Made by a program: the position numbers and the translations under genes
NCBI GenBank assembly: GCA_045807745.1
Contig: JBJMGT010000037.1
Coordinates: forward strand, 186,001-250,000
Length of the DNA: 64,000 bases
Reading direction: 5' to 3'
DNA from: QHXQ01 sp045807745
GTDB lineage: Bacteria; Acidobacteriota; Blastocatellia; Pyrinomonadales; Pyrinomonadaceae
Notes under the pieces: model-generated
Told to the model about the DNA's origin: nothing
The model's database searches: none
The model's input: only the letters and a program-made list of their open reading frames with translations
Shown: positions 35,373-43,399 of the stretch, piece after piece
Layout: every line of letters starts with the position of its first letter
Position numbering within the stretch: position 1 is the first letter of the stretch

Positions 35373-36785
35373 TCATACTTCGTTCATGAGCAAGTCTTCG
35401 TAAGTGTCACGCTTGCGCGCTAGATCGAACTTGCCGTCGGCGCGTACCATGACGACGGCAGGAATGGGCCGGCCGTTGTAAGGAAACGATTGCGAGAGCG
35501 AATATGCGCCGGTGTTGAGTAGCGCGAGCAGTTCGCCGGGTTGCACGTCCGCCGGGAGTTGGCGATAGTCGGGGAGTTTACCGCCGCCCTCGATATCGAA
35601 ATAGACATCGCCGGAGTCGCAGAGCGGCCCCGCGACTTTGTAAGGTGTGTCGGCGGCCTGATCGGCACGGTCGACCGAGATAAGATGGTAGTACCATTTG
35701 TAGCTGACCATCGAGAGCATTAGGTTGAAGCCCGCGTCGGTTAAAAGCCACACGTCGCCGGTCTCAGGGCGGCGCTTGATGTTGCGCACGGTGGTGAGGA
35801 CGAGACCGGCGTCGGCGATGATGCTGCGGCCGGGTTCGAGCAGGATCGTGATGCGATCAAGCAGGTGCTCAGCTTCGACTGAGCGCGCCGACTCGCGCGC
35901 GACTTTGAGCGCCGCCGCCAGCACGTCCGCCGGTTCGAGTTCCGCGCCGAGCATGTCGCGTTCTTCTGCGGGCAGTTGATCAGCCTGCGAACGGTCACGC
36001 AGATAATTGACGGGTATGCCGCCGCCGAGGTTGATGTGTGCGAAGGTGTGCCCGGTCTCGCGTTGGAGCGCGACGAGATGTTCCCACATCGTCTTGAACG
36101 CGGCGGCGAAAGGTTCGAGGTCGGGCGTCTGCGAGCCGACGTGTATGTGTATGCCGCCGACGTGGAGCAGATCGGGGAACTCCAATGCGCGGCGAAATGC
36201 GGCCGGCACTTCCGCCGAGGTGATACCGAACTTGGATGTCAACAGGGCCGTCTGCAAGCCGATGTGTGAGCGCGTGCCGATCTCCGGCACAAGGCGCAGG
36301 GTGATGTTGGCGCGTTGCCCCACACGCCGCGCAGCCGCTGCAACCAACTCGATCTCGTACATCGAATCGATGTTGATTGAGAAAATGCCGGCGCTAATCG
36401 CTTCGCCTAGTTCTTCATCCGTCTTGCTCGTGCCGTTGAAGATAATCTGTTCGGGCTGAAAGCCTGCGCGCAGGGCTTTGAACAACTCGCCGCCGCTGTT
36501 GACTTCGATGTCACTGCCAGAATCGCGCACCACGCGCAGCACGGCCATGTTCGAGTTCGCCTTCGAGGCGTAAAAAAACCTGACCGGGTGATTAACCGTC
36601 TTGGCCGCATTGAGCAAGCGCGCGACGTTGGCGCGAATGCGCGGCTCTGAGAAGACATAGAGCGGCGAGCCGTGCGCGCGCACCAACTCGCCCGCATCCA
36701 CGCCGTTAACGTGCAGGCGGCCGTTGCGCGGCTCAAGATAGTTGGGAATTGTCCACGCGGGCGGCGCGGGCAAGTGCGTTGCCAT
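35373..36785 (-). CDS. Diaminopimelate/diamine decarboxylase-like group IV PLP enzyme
   Basis: This 470-residue alanine-racemase-fold decarboxylase has the PLP lysine in FFYASKANSNMAVLRV (~73), the HIHVGSQ phosphate-side motif, the glycine loop NLGGGIPVNY and the catalytic cysteine motif GPLCDSGDVYF. These match LysA. The ~50 extra residues and permease linkage leave open a broader amino-acid decarboxylase role. LysA would make lysine from meso-DAP, the MurE substrate. GGAG eight bases ahead supports this start over the frame-extending ATG at 36845. It diverges from the class V aminotransferase gene, 90 bases away. Confidence 0.82.
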   Translation of the reverse strand: MATHLPAPPAWTIPNYLEPRNGRLHVNGVDAGELVRAHGSPLYVFSEPRIRANVARLLNAAKTVNHPVRFFYASKANSNMAVLRVVRDSGSDIEVNSGGELFKALRAGFQPEQIIFNGTSKTDEELGEAISAGIFSINIDSMYEIELVAAAARRVGQRANITLRLVPEIGTRSHIGLQTALLTSKFGITSAEVPAAFRRALEFPDLLHVGGIHIHVGSQTPDLEPFAAAFKTMWEHLVALQRETGHTFAHINLGGGIPVNYLRDRSQADQLPAEERDMLGAELEPADVLAAALKVARESARSVEAEHLLDRITILLEPGRSIIADAGLVLTTVRNIKRRPETGDVWLLTDAGFNLMLSMVSYKWYYHLISVDRADQAADTPYKVAGPLCDSGDVYFDIEGGGKLPDYRQLPADVQPGELLALLNTGAYSLSQSFPYNGRPIPAVVMVRADGKFDLARKRDTYEDLLMNEV

Positions 36786-36875
36786 GTTATAAAACTCCTG
36801 CCGGTCAAGAAGGCAAATGAACGCGTGCGAAGATAGACCGCGCACACGCGAGCGTCAAGGTCGGGCACAAACTGT

Positions 36876-38012
36876 ATGCAGGCACAAGTGTTGACTGAAG
36901 AGATCGATTGGGCGCGCGTCCGGCAGGACTTTCCGGTAACGGAGCGTTGGGCGTATCTGAACTGCGCGGCGGCGGGGCCTGTACCGCGCGTCGGGCGCAA
37001 TGCGGCCATGCGCTTCTATCACGAGACACTCGAAGACGGCGACCGGCATTGGACGGACTGGCTTGCGCGGCGCGAGCGTGCGCGGGCCGCGCTGGCGCGT
37101 CTGATCAACGCCGAGCCGGACGAGATCGCGTTTACGACCAATACGTCGAGCGGCATGAATCTGATCGTGGACGCGCTCGAAGGGCGCGGCGAGGTCATCT
37201 CGTGTCAACTTGAGTTCCCCGTCTCGACGCTCCCTTGGCTGCATCGCGGTATGCGCGTACACCTACTTGAGCCATGCAACGGCGTGCTCGCACCTGAAGA
37301 TGTCAGCGCGGCGATGACAGACCGCACAGGCGTCATTTGTCTGAGCCACGTACAGTATTCAAACGGCTTCCGCGCAAACCTTGCGGAGATCGGCGCGCGC
37401 AAAGGCCGCCACGCTTTCATCGTCAATGCAGCACAGTCGGCGGGCGTCTTTCAGATCGATGTGAAGCGGATGCGGATCGACGCGCTCGCGGCGACCGGGC
37501 ACAAGTGGCTGCTTGGCGGCTACGGTTCAGGCTTTGTCTATCTGAGCCGCGAGTTGTTAGCCGCGACGCGCCCGCGCGCGATCAGTTGGATGAGCGTCGT
37601 CGACCCGTTTGCGATGCGCAACGACGAGGCGCATGTGCGCAATGATGCGGCGGCGCGTGCGGAACAGGGCTGTCCGCACTTTGGCGGCATGTTCGCGCTC
37701 GGCGCGGCGGTCGAGTACGCGTTGCAACTCGGGCCGGCGCAGATTGAGCAACGCGCATTAGCCCTCAACAAGCACCTGACCGAGAGTCTCAGCGCGGCGG
37801 GTTGGCGCATCCTGTCGCCGCTCGATGACGAATCCTATCGCTCGGCTGAAACGCTCGTCGCAACGGCTGAACCAGAGCGCGTCGCGCGCCACTTGCACCG
37901 GCGCGGCGTCGCCGTCACACAGAAGCCCGAAGGCATACGCGTCGCCACGCATTTCTTCAACGACGAGTCGGACATCGCGCATCTCGTCGCGGCCCTCGCC
38001 GAGGTGCGCTGA
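36876..38012 (+). CDS. Class V aminotransferase family protein
   Basis: This 378-residue PLP enzyme of fold type I opens with FPVTERWAYLNCAAAGPVPR. It has FTTNTSSGMNLIVDALEG, and the PLP lysine lies in IDALAATGHKWLLGGYGSG (~210). The pattern matches the isopenicillin-N epimerase/cysteine desulfurase-like subgroup. There is no SufS-type active cysteine loop that I can identify, so the reaction is unassigned. No strong ribosome site is seen. Confidence 0.85.
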   Translation: MQAQVLTEEIDWARVRQDFPVTERWAYLNCAAAGPVPRVGRNAAMRFYHETLEDGDRHWTDWLARRERARAALARLINAEPDEIAFTTNTSSGMNLIVDALEGRGEVISCQLEFPVSTLPWLHRGMRVHLLEPCNGVLAPEDVSAAMTDRTGVICLSHVQYSNGFRANLAEIGARKGRHAFIVNAAQSAGVFQIDVKRMRIDALAATGHKWLLGGYGSGFVYLSRELLAATRPRAISWMSVVDPFAMRNDEAHVRNDAAARAEQGCPHFGGMFALGAAVEYALQLGPAQIEQRALALNKHLTESLSAAGWRILSPLDDESYRSAETLVATAEPERVARHLHRRGVAVTQKPEGIRVATHFFNDESDIAHLVAALAEVR

Positions 38013-38037
38013 AAAAACAGAAATCTTTGCATAAATC

Positions 38038-38236
38038 CGCCGCAGTAGCGGCGAATGAGTTTAGCCCGGCGTTTTAACGCCGGGGAGACAGCGCGAGTAA
38101 AACATCGCGTCGCGTCAGCGACGGGTGAATTGGAGGCCCGCATTCACCCGTCGCCGACGCGACGCCACACAATATGATTGTGCTTCTCCCGGCGTTGAAA
38201 CGCCGGGCTAAATTCAACTGCCGCTATGGCGGCAGA
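38038..38236. repeat. Nested three-tier palindrome (~200 bp)
   Basis: Three inverted pairs are nested. The outer pair is CCGCCGCAGTAGCGGCG with CTGCCGCTATGGCGGCAG. The middle pair is TTTAGCCCGGCGTTTTAACG (from 38060) with TTGAAACGCCGGGCTAAA (to 38212). The inner pair is GCGTCGCGTCAGCGACGGGT (38107 on) with its near-complement ending at 38165. Each arm also folds on itself. It occupies most of the 366-base gap 38013-38378, in which I see no gene. It looks like a MITE-like or REP-like element. Confidence 0.85.
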
Positions 38237-38378
38237 GTGATTACAGGTTTTAAGTGGCTCTGTTTGGTTGTAAGGCCAGCGAATCGTTCTGCGACTAACT
38301 AAAGTATTAAGTTAATGCGCCGTATGACGACCGCGCACGTGTTCATCAAAGGTCAATGCGCAAAGGAGTGAACTAGCG

Positions 38379-38957
38379 ATGAGTTCAAACACAAGTGCCG
38401 TCCGCCCGCTCTTCATCCCTGTCCTGCTCGGTACGGCGCGGCAAGGGCGCATGAGCGAACACGTGGCGCGCTTCGTGCATGGCGAAGTTGCCAAGCGTGA
38501 AGGCGTCGAGACCGAATTAATCGACGTGCGCGAGTTGCTGTTGCCGTTGACGGACGAGGGGGAGGGAATTAAGCACGCGGCATTCAGCGCCGCGCTGGCG
38601 CGCGCGGATGCGCTTGTTATCGTCGCGCCCGAATACAATCACGGCTACTCCGGCAGCCTCAAACACGCGCTCGACACGAATCTGAAGGAGTACATACACA
38701 AGGCGGTCGGTGTCTGCGGCGTCTCGGCCGGCGGCTTCGGCGGCACGCGCGTCATCGAGAATCTGTTGCCCGTCCTGCGCGAGCTGGGGTTAGTCACAGT
38801 CTTCTGGGACGGCAACTTCTCCAACTCCTATAAACTTTTTGACGAAGCTGGCGTGCTGCGCGACGAGTCTCACATCAAGCGCATCGACAAATTTCTGGCC
38901 GAGCTGATCTGGATGGCCAAGACGCTGCGCCACGGACGCGAAAATATACCGATCTAA
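38379..38957 (+). CDS. NAD(P)H-dependent FMN reductase family protein
   Basis: This 192-residue flavodoxin-like protein has the phosphate loop FIPVLLGTARQGRMSEHVA, the family VIVAPEYNHGYSGSLKHALD loop that contacts FMN, and GVCGVSAGGFGGTRVIENLL. It probably reduces FMN, quinones or azo compounds using NAD(P)H. The ATG follows AAAGGAG at a slightly long spacing. A strong palindromic element sits immediately downstream. Confidence 0.9.
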   Translation: MSSNTSAVRPLFIPVLLGTARQGRMSEHVARFVHGEVAKREGVETELIDVRELLLPLTDEGEGIKHAAFSAALARADALVIVAPEYNHGYSGSLKHALDTNLKEYIHKAVGVCGVSAGGFGGTRVIENLLPVLRELGLVTVFWDGNFSNSYKLFDEAGVLRDESHIKRIDKFLAELIWMAKTLRHGRENIPI

Positions 38958-38984
38958 CATCGTCGATTACTTCTTTGCGTTTTC

Positions 38985-39063
38985 CTTTGCGTCTTTGCGC
39001 CTCCAGCGTGAGATTTTTCTTAGGTCAGTAAGAACCTCACGCTGGAGGCGCAAAGACGCAAAG
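38985..39063. repeat. CTTTGCG-word palindrome with perfect 28-bp arms
   Basis: The arms at 38985-39012 and 39036-39063 are perfectly complementary over 28 bases with a 23-base loop. Each contains CTTTGCGTCTTTGCGCC, then TCCAGCGTGAG. The loop carries TTTTTCTTAGG, also seen at 10597-10661. It is the best-preserved member of the family that includes 528-604. It lies between two plus-strand genes. Confidence 0.92.
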
Positions 39064-39093
39064 ATAAGAGCGCTAAGTAGGCGAGGAGTTTCT

Positions 39094-39288
39094 ATGACGC
39101 AAGCGAATCCGATGATCTGCCCCGTGTGCGGCGTGGCGATGAATCATCACGCGGACAAGATCGATTACAACGCGGCAGCGCAAGACCCGGCAGCGGCCGA
39201 CGCGGACTTCGGCGGCGTGCTCGAAGAGGCGCATACCTGCCCGGAGTGCGGGCAGACGCTCACACGCCCCGCTAGTCAAACCGTGTGA
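39094..39288 (+). CDS. Small double zinc-ribbon protein
   Basis: This 64-residue protein has two CxxC knuckles, ICPVCG (Cys9, Cys12) and CPECGQT (Cys49, Cys52), which together should bind one zinc. It also has a His pair (MNHHADK). The function is unknown; such proteins are often annotated only as hypothetical. The ATG follows GAGGAG. Its stop region overlaps a GTG that could open the next frame, so it is probably translationally close to the flavin oxidoreductase downstream. Confidence 0.75.
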   Translation: MTQANPMICPVCGVAMNHHADKIDYNAAAQDPAAADADFGGVLEEAHTCPECGQTLTRPASQTV

Positions 39289-39311
39289 CACAGGTCGCTT
39301 CGGACGCCCGC

Positions 39312-40808
39312 ATGAGTTTGAACAGCTACGATCTCATCGTGATCGGCGGCGGCTCGGCCGGGCTAGTCGCGGCGGTAGGCGCGGCGAAGTTGGGCGCGCG
39401 CGTGGCGCTCGTCGAACGGCGCGCGCTCGGCGGCGATTGTCTCTATACAGGTTGTGTGCCGTCGAAGACGCTGCTCGCGTCGGCGCGCTTTGCGCACATG
39501 ACGACGCGGGCTGCGGAGTTCGGCTTCGCGCCGCTCGCTTGGCAGTTCAAAGATAATAACTTCGCCGCGATCACCGCGCGCGTCCGGCGCGTCATCGACA
39601 CGGTTGGCGCGCACGACGCGCCGGCAGTTTTTCGCGCCGAGGGTGTAGAGATCATCTTCGGCACGCCGCGCTTCGTCGCGCCGCACGAACTTGAGATCGC
39701 ACCGGCGGCCGGCAGCACAGACGGGCAGCGCATTTTACGCGCGCGCCGCTTCTGCATCAGTACCGGCTCGCACCCGGCCGTGCCGCACATTGCCGGTCTC
39801 GATGACGCAGGCTTCGTCACAAACGAAAATATCTTTCAGTTGGCGACGCTGCCGCGCACGCTCGTCGTGTTGGGCGGCGGCCCGACTGGGTTGGAACTCG
39901 GTCAGGCGTTCGCACGCCTCGGCAGCCGCGTCCACATCATCGAACAGGGCGACCGGCTGCTGGCGCAAGCGGAAGCGGAAGTCTCGACCTTTATCGCCGA
40001 CGTGCTACGCCGCGAAGGCATCGAACCGCTGCTCCAAACAAAAGCGATCAGCGTGGCGCGCACCGCCGATGGCCGTAAACGCATCACGCTTGAGCGGCCG
40101 GGCAATGGGTTAACCACACGGTCAGACCGGCGCGAGATCGAGGCAGACGAGATACTCGTCGCCACCGGGCGCAAGCCCAACACTGAAGGCTTAAACCTCG
40201 AACGGGCCGGCGTCCGTTACGACGACGAACGCATACACACAGACGCATACTTACGCACCACCGCCGCGCACATCTACGCTGCTGGCGACGTGACCGGCCA
40301 CTTCCGCTTCACGCACACGGCCGCCTACGAAGCCGCGCTCGTCGTACGTAATACACTCTTCTTCTGGCCGCTCACCAAACGCGCCGACTTTCGCATCGTG
40401 CCGTGGGCGATCTTTATCGACCCTGAGATCGCGCGCGTTGGTTCGACGGAACGCGAAGCCCGCGCACGTTATGGCAGTGAGCATGTGCGCGTCTATCGCT
40501 CGACCTTTGCCGACAGCGACCGCGCGCAGACCGAAGACGCCGCCAACGGCTTCGCCAAACTCATCTGCGCGGGCCGCAGAGATGAGATCGTCGGCGCGCA
40601 CATCGTCGGCCCGCACGCGGGTGAACTCATCCACGAACTCGTCCTCGCCATGCGCCAACGTCTGCCCGCCGCCGCCCTCGGCAGTCTCATACACGTCTAT
40701 CCGACGCTCACGCAGGTCAGTCAACGGGCCGGGCTTGATGCAGCGTTGGCGCGGCTCAGTCCATACAGAAAACTATTGAGCAGGTATTTTGCTTGGCGCA
40801 GAGGCTAG
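39312..40808 (+). CDS. Pyridine nucleotide-disulfide oxidoreductase (mercuric reductase/Lpd-like)
   Basis: This protein of about 498 residues has the FAD motif YDLIVIGGGSAGLVAAVGAA, the redox-active disulfide GGDCLYTGCVPSK, and the NAD(P) motif TLVVLGGGPTGLELGQAFA. It also has a second FAD motif (HIYAAGDVTGHFRFTH) and a C-terminal dimerisation domain ending GAHIVGPHAGELIHELVLAM. It lacks MerA's N-terminal HMA domain and C-terminal Cys pair, so it is a MerA-like/dihydrolipoamide dehydrogenase-like reductase of uncertain substrate. The ATG at 39312 is preferred; an in-frame GTG at 39285 is an alternative. Confidence 0.88.
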   Translation: MSLNSYDLIVIGGGSAGLVAAVGAAKLGARVALVERRALGGDCLYTGCVPSKTLLASARFAHMTTRAAEFGFAPLAWQFKDNNFAAITARVRRVIDTVGAHDAPAVFRAEGVEIIFGTPRFVAPHELEIAPAAGSTDGQRILRARRFCISTGSHPAVPHIAGLDDAGFVTNENIFQLATLPRTLVVLGGGPTGLELGQAFARLGSRVHIIEQGDRLLAQAEAEVSTFIADVLRREGIEPLLQTKAISVARTADGRKRITLERPGNGLTTRSDRREIEADEILVATGRKPNTEGLNLERAGVRYDDERIHTDAYLRTTAAHIYAAGDVTGHFRFTHTAAYEAALVVRNTLFFWPLTKRADFRIVPWAIFIDPEIARVGSTEREARARYGSEHVRVYRSTFADSDRAQTEDAANGFAKLICAGRRDEIVGAHIVGPHAGELIHELVLAMRQRLPAAALGSLIHVYPTLTQVSQRAGLDAALARLSPYRKLLSRYFAWRRG

Positions 40809-40846
40809 TGCAAAGTTTAACGGCGGAGTTGATCCGCAGTGGCTTG

Positions 40847-41317
40847 TTATGCGGGACGACGCGGCCGCTGTTTCGCCGACACGGACTTGATCACGATCCG
40901 GCCTGTGGCCGAACTGTCCAGCGGCTTATCAGCGCGTGCGAGCGCTTGTGTGATTAACCGTTTGACGGCCGGCTTGTCCAACGTGGCTGCGTCTTCGAGG
41001 ACGAGATGGCGGATTGTTTTGCCACTCCCTTTTAGCAGCTTCTGTGGATCGGCCAAGTCTGCGCCGTGCAGGAAGAAGAGGTTGACCCAGCGCGGGTACA
41101 AGGCGATGGACATGATCACATCCGCTGCCCGCTCCGTCGGGCTAAAGCCGATGGCGAGCGCATTATAGTTGTCGTACACCAACACAACCGCGCCCGGCAG
41201 TCGCGCCCGCAGTTTGGCGAGTGCCGCCTGCGCCACAGCCCCGACCTCCGGCGTATATTTGGCGATGAAGCCGGCGAGTTGCTTTTCGGGTGACTTGTCT
41301 TTCATTGTGCCAGCCAT
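40847..41317 (-). CDS. DUF1801 domain protein
   Basis: This ~156-residue YdhG/DUF1801-type protein has KSPEKQLAGFIAKYTPEVGA at the N-terminus, VYDNYNALAIGFSPT in the core, and YPRWVNLFFLHGADL with GSGKTIRHLVL toward the C-terminus. The family has a small alpha/beta fold of unknown function. It starts 31 bases after the acyl-CoA synthetase stop on the same strand. Several start codons cluster after an AAAGGAG site; the ATG at 41317 is chosen. Confidence 0.8.
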   Translation of the reverse strand: MAGTMKDKSPEKQLAGFIAKYTPEVGAVAQAALAKLRARLPGAVVLVYDNYNALAIGFSPTERAADVIMSIALYPRWVNLFFLHGADLADPQKLLKGSGKTIRHLVLEDAATLDKPAVKRLITQALARADKPLDSSATGRIVIKSVSAKQRPRRPA

Positions 41318-41348
41318 CACCACATTCACTCCTTTGCGCCAGCGGCGC

Positions 41349-42917
41349 TCACTGCCGCGAGATCGCCGGTCGCCCACGCAGCACATATTTCTGAACTTTG
41401 CCGGTGGCGGTCTTCGGTAGTTCAGTTAAAAACGTGACCCCGTGCGGCGCTTTGAAATGCGCGAGTTTGGCGCGCGCGAACTCACGCAACTCCGCTTCGG
41501 TCGCCGTCGCGCCTGCCTTTAGCACGACGAAAGCGTGCGGCGCTTCGCCCCAACGCTCGTGCGGCAGCCCGACGATGGCGACCTCCTGCACGGCCGGGTG
41601 ACGCAACAAGACGCCTTCCACCTCGACCGAAGAGATGTTCTCGCCGCCGCTGATGATCACATCCTTCAAGCGGTCGCGTATCTCCGTGTAGCCGTCGGGA
41701 TGAACTACCGCCGCGTCGCCCGTGTGAAACCAGCCGCCGCGCATGACCGCGGCCGTCGCTTCAGGGTCGCGATAATAGCCCGCCATTACTGTGTTCCCAC
41801 GCGCGACGATCTCGCCGAGCGTCTGTCCATCGTGCGGGACTTCGCGCCCCTCTTCGTCAACGACCAGCAACTCGCCCGACGTGATCAACTCAACGCCCTG
41901 ACACGCCTTGATCGCAGACCTGTCGGCGCACGAGAGCGTTTCGTGTTCCGGTCTGGGTTCGCAGATCGTGATGAAGGGCGTAGTCTCGGTCAACCCGTAG
42001 GCGTGCGTGATGACCCAGCCAAGTTCGTCCTCGATGCGTTCGATGGTGGCGGCTGCTGGCGGTGCGCCCGCCGTCATGATGCGCACGCCGCGCCGCGTTG
42101 CGCGTCTCAACTCTTCGGGGCCGTTGGCGATGCTGATTAGAACCGTCGGGGCGGCACAGAGCATGGTGACGGCTTCACGTTCGATCTGCTCAAAGATGCC
42201 GACCGGCTCAACCTTGCGCAGACAGATGTGCTTCGCGCCCACGGCCGTCACCGTCCACACGAACGTCCAGCCGTTGGCATGAAACATCGGCAGCGTCCAG
42301 AGATAACGATCCGCCAACGACATCGCGTGATGTATGAGCGTGCCCAACACGTTCATATAAGCGTTGCGATGCGTAATCATCACGCCTTTGGGGCGCGAAG
42401 TTGTGCCGCTCGTGTAATTGATCGTCAACAGGTCTGTTTCTGAAATGTTTGGGCGTGTGAACTCATTCGGCGCTTCCGTCACCAGCGTCTCGTAATCCAG
42501 CCAACCATCCTTTGCCCCTTCGAGCGCGACGAACGCCGCCACCTCCGGCAACTGCGTGCGCACGCTCTCGACCGCATCCAGATAATCCGCATGCACGCAG
42601 ACCACGCGCGCGCCGCTGTGGTTGATGAGATAAGCGAAATCGTCCGCCGTCAGACGGTAGTTCAGCGGCACGAGCACCGCGCCCGTCTGCGGCACGGCGT
42701 AAAAAGATTCCAGCATCGCATGCGCGTTCGGCGCGATGTACGCGACGCGATCACCCTGCCGCACACCAAGCGCCACAAGCGCCGCCGACCAACGATCACA
42801 CCGCGCGAAGAACTCTTCATAGGTCAGCCGCAACACGCCATCAACCACCGCCTCGCGCTCCGGATACAGCTTCCGCGTCCGCCGCGCAAATTCCAATGGT
42901 GTCAGGGGCAGCTCCAT
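41349..42917 (-). CDS. Acyl-CoA synthetase (AMP-binding, fatty-acid:CoA ligase family)
   Basis: This 522-residue ANL-superfamily enzyme has the P-loop-like LLTINYTSGTTSRPKGVMIT, the adenylate motif HAYGLTETTPFITI, the hinge IRDRLKDVIISGGENISSVE and the C-terminal lysine motif ELPKTATGKVQKYVLRG. It activates a carboxylic acid to an acyl-CoA through an adenylate. The chain-length preference is unclear; it resembles medium/long-chain or dicarboxylate-like members. Its first 14 codons and leader are duplicated about 430 bases upstream (see remnant at 43309). Confidence 0.92.
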   Translation of the reverse strand: MELPLTPLEFARRTRKLYPEREAVVDGVLRLTYEEFFARCDRWSAALVALGVRQGDRVAYIAPNAHAMLESFYAVPQTGAVLVPLNYRLTADDFAYLINHSGARVVCVHADYLDAVESVRTQLPEVAAFVALEGAKDGWLDYETLVTEAPNEFTRPNISETDLLTINYTSGTTSRPKGVMITHRNAYMNVLGTLIHHAMSLADRYLWTLPMFHANGWTFVWTVTAVGAKHICLRKVEPVGIFEQIEREAVTMLCAAPTVLISIANGPEELRRATRRGVRIMTAGAPPAAATIERIEDELGWVITHAYGLTETTPFITICEPRPEHETLSCADRSAIKACQGVELITSGELLVVDEEGREVPHDGQTLGEIVARGNTVMAGYYRDPEATAAVMRGGWFHTGDAAVVHPDGYTEIRDRLKDVIISGGENISSVEVEGVLLRHPAVQEVAIVGLPHERWGEAPHAFVVLKAGATATEAELREFARAKLAHFKAPHGVTFLTELPKTATGKVQKYVLRGRPAISRQ

Positions 42918-42937
42918 CGCATCGCTCCTCTAACGGG

Positions 42938-43033
42938 CTAATTGCGCAGATAGGCGTGATTTAAATCTGGATAGATGTCAGCTAGAGACTTGACCAGACG
43001 TGATGATAAATGATGGTCGAGGAGAAGTTTCAT
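42938..43033 (-). pseudogene. Truncated DUF5615 toxin (PIN-like) gene
   Basis: Reading on the minus strand, a 31-residue frame begins MKLLLDHHLSSRLVKSLADI and continues with YPDLNHAYLRN, then stops. This is the N-terminal end of a DUF5615 (Mut7-C/PIN-like) toxin, normally ~110 residues. It has the first conserved Asp in LLLDHHLS but lacks the rest of the fold. Its ATG overlaps the DUF433 stop (ATGA), the usual toxin-antitoxin coupling. The break falls just before the leader of the acyl-CoA synthetase. Confidence 0.85.
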
Positions 43034-43254
43034 GCCTCGACCACCATCAAGCGTTTTTCACGGTCGGCGGCATAAGCGAGACAAGCGCGTATATCTTCTT
43101 CGGTTAGGTAGGGAAAATCCGCCAGCACTTCCTGCTGCGTCATGCCCGAAGCAAGATATTCCAGCACATCGTAAACGGTAATCCGCATGCCTCTAATACA
43201 AGGCTTGCCGCCCCGCTTGCCGGGTTCGATGGTGATAATGTTCTGGTAATTCAT
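43030..43254 (-). CDS. DUF433 antitoxin
   Basis: This 74-residue protein has the full DUF433 pattern: ITIEPGKRGGKPCIRGMRIT, VYDVLEYLASGMTQQEVLAD and FPYLTEEDIRACLAYAADRE. DUF433 proteins are winged-helix-type antitoxins paired with DUF5615 toxins, encoded immediately downstream as here. The start is set at MNYQNI, where the family begins; the frame stays open another 80 codons upstream, across a gene remnant. With its toxin truncated, it is probably a solitary antitoxin. Confidence 0.85.
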   Translation of the reverse strand: MNYQNIITIEPGKRGGKPCIRGMRITVYDVLEYLASGMTQQEVLADFPYLTEEDIRACLAYAADREKRLMVVEA

Positions 43255-43308
43255 AGGCGAGATACTAAGCCCCATGAATTGTCGAGGCAAGTATTTTCCG
43301 TGCCGCCC

Positions 43309-43369
43309 CACGTCCGCCGCGCAAATTCCAAAGGGGTCAGGGGAAGCTCCATCGAATCTCTCCTCTAAT
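43309..43369 (-). pseudogene. Remnant of a second acyl-CoA synthetase 5' end
   Basis: On the minus strand this segment carries a TTAGAGGAG leader and a start codon (43350-43352) followed by codons for MELPLTPLEFARRT. All 14 residues are identical to the start of the intact acyl-CoA synthetase at 42917. Similarity ends abruptly after the RRT codons. Nucleotide identity to the intact copy (42875-42933) is high but not complete, with third-position changes. Confidence 0.85.
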
Positions 43370-43399
43370 ACAACAGCATTATCAAATGCAAGATACTGA

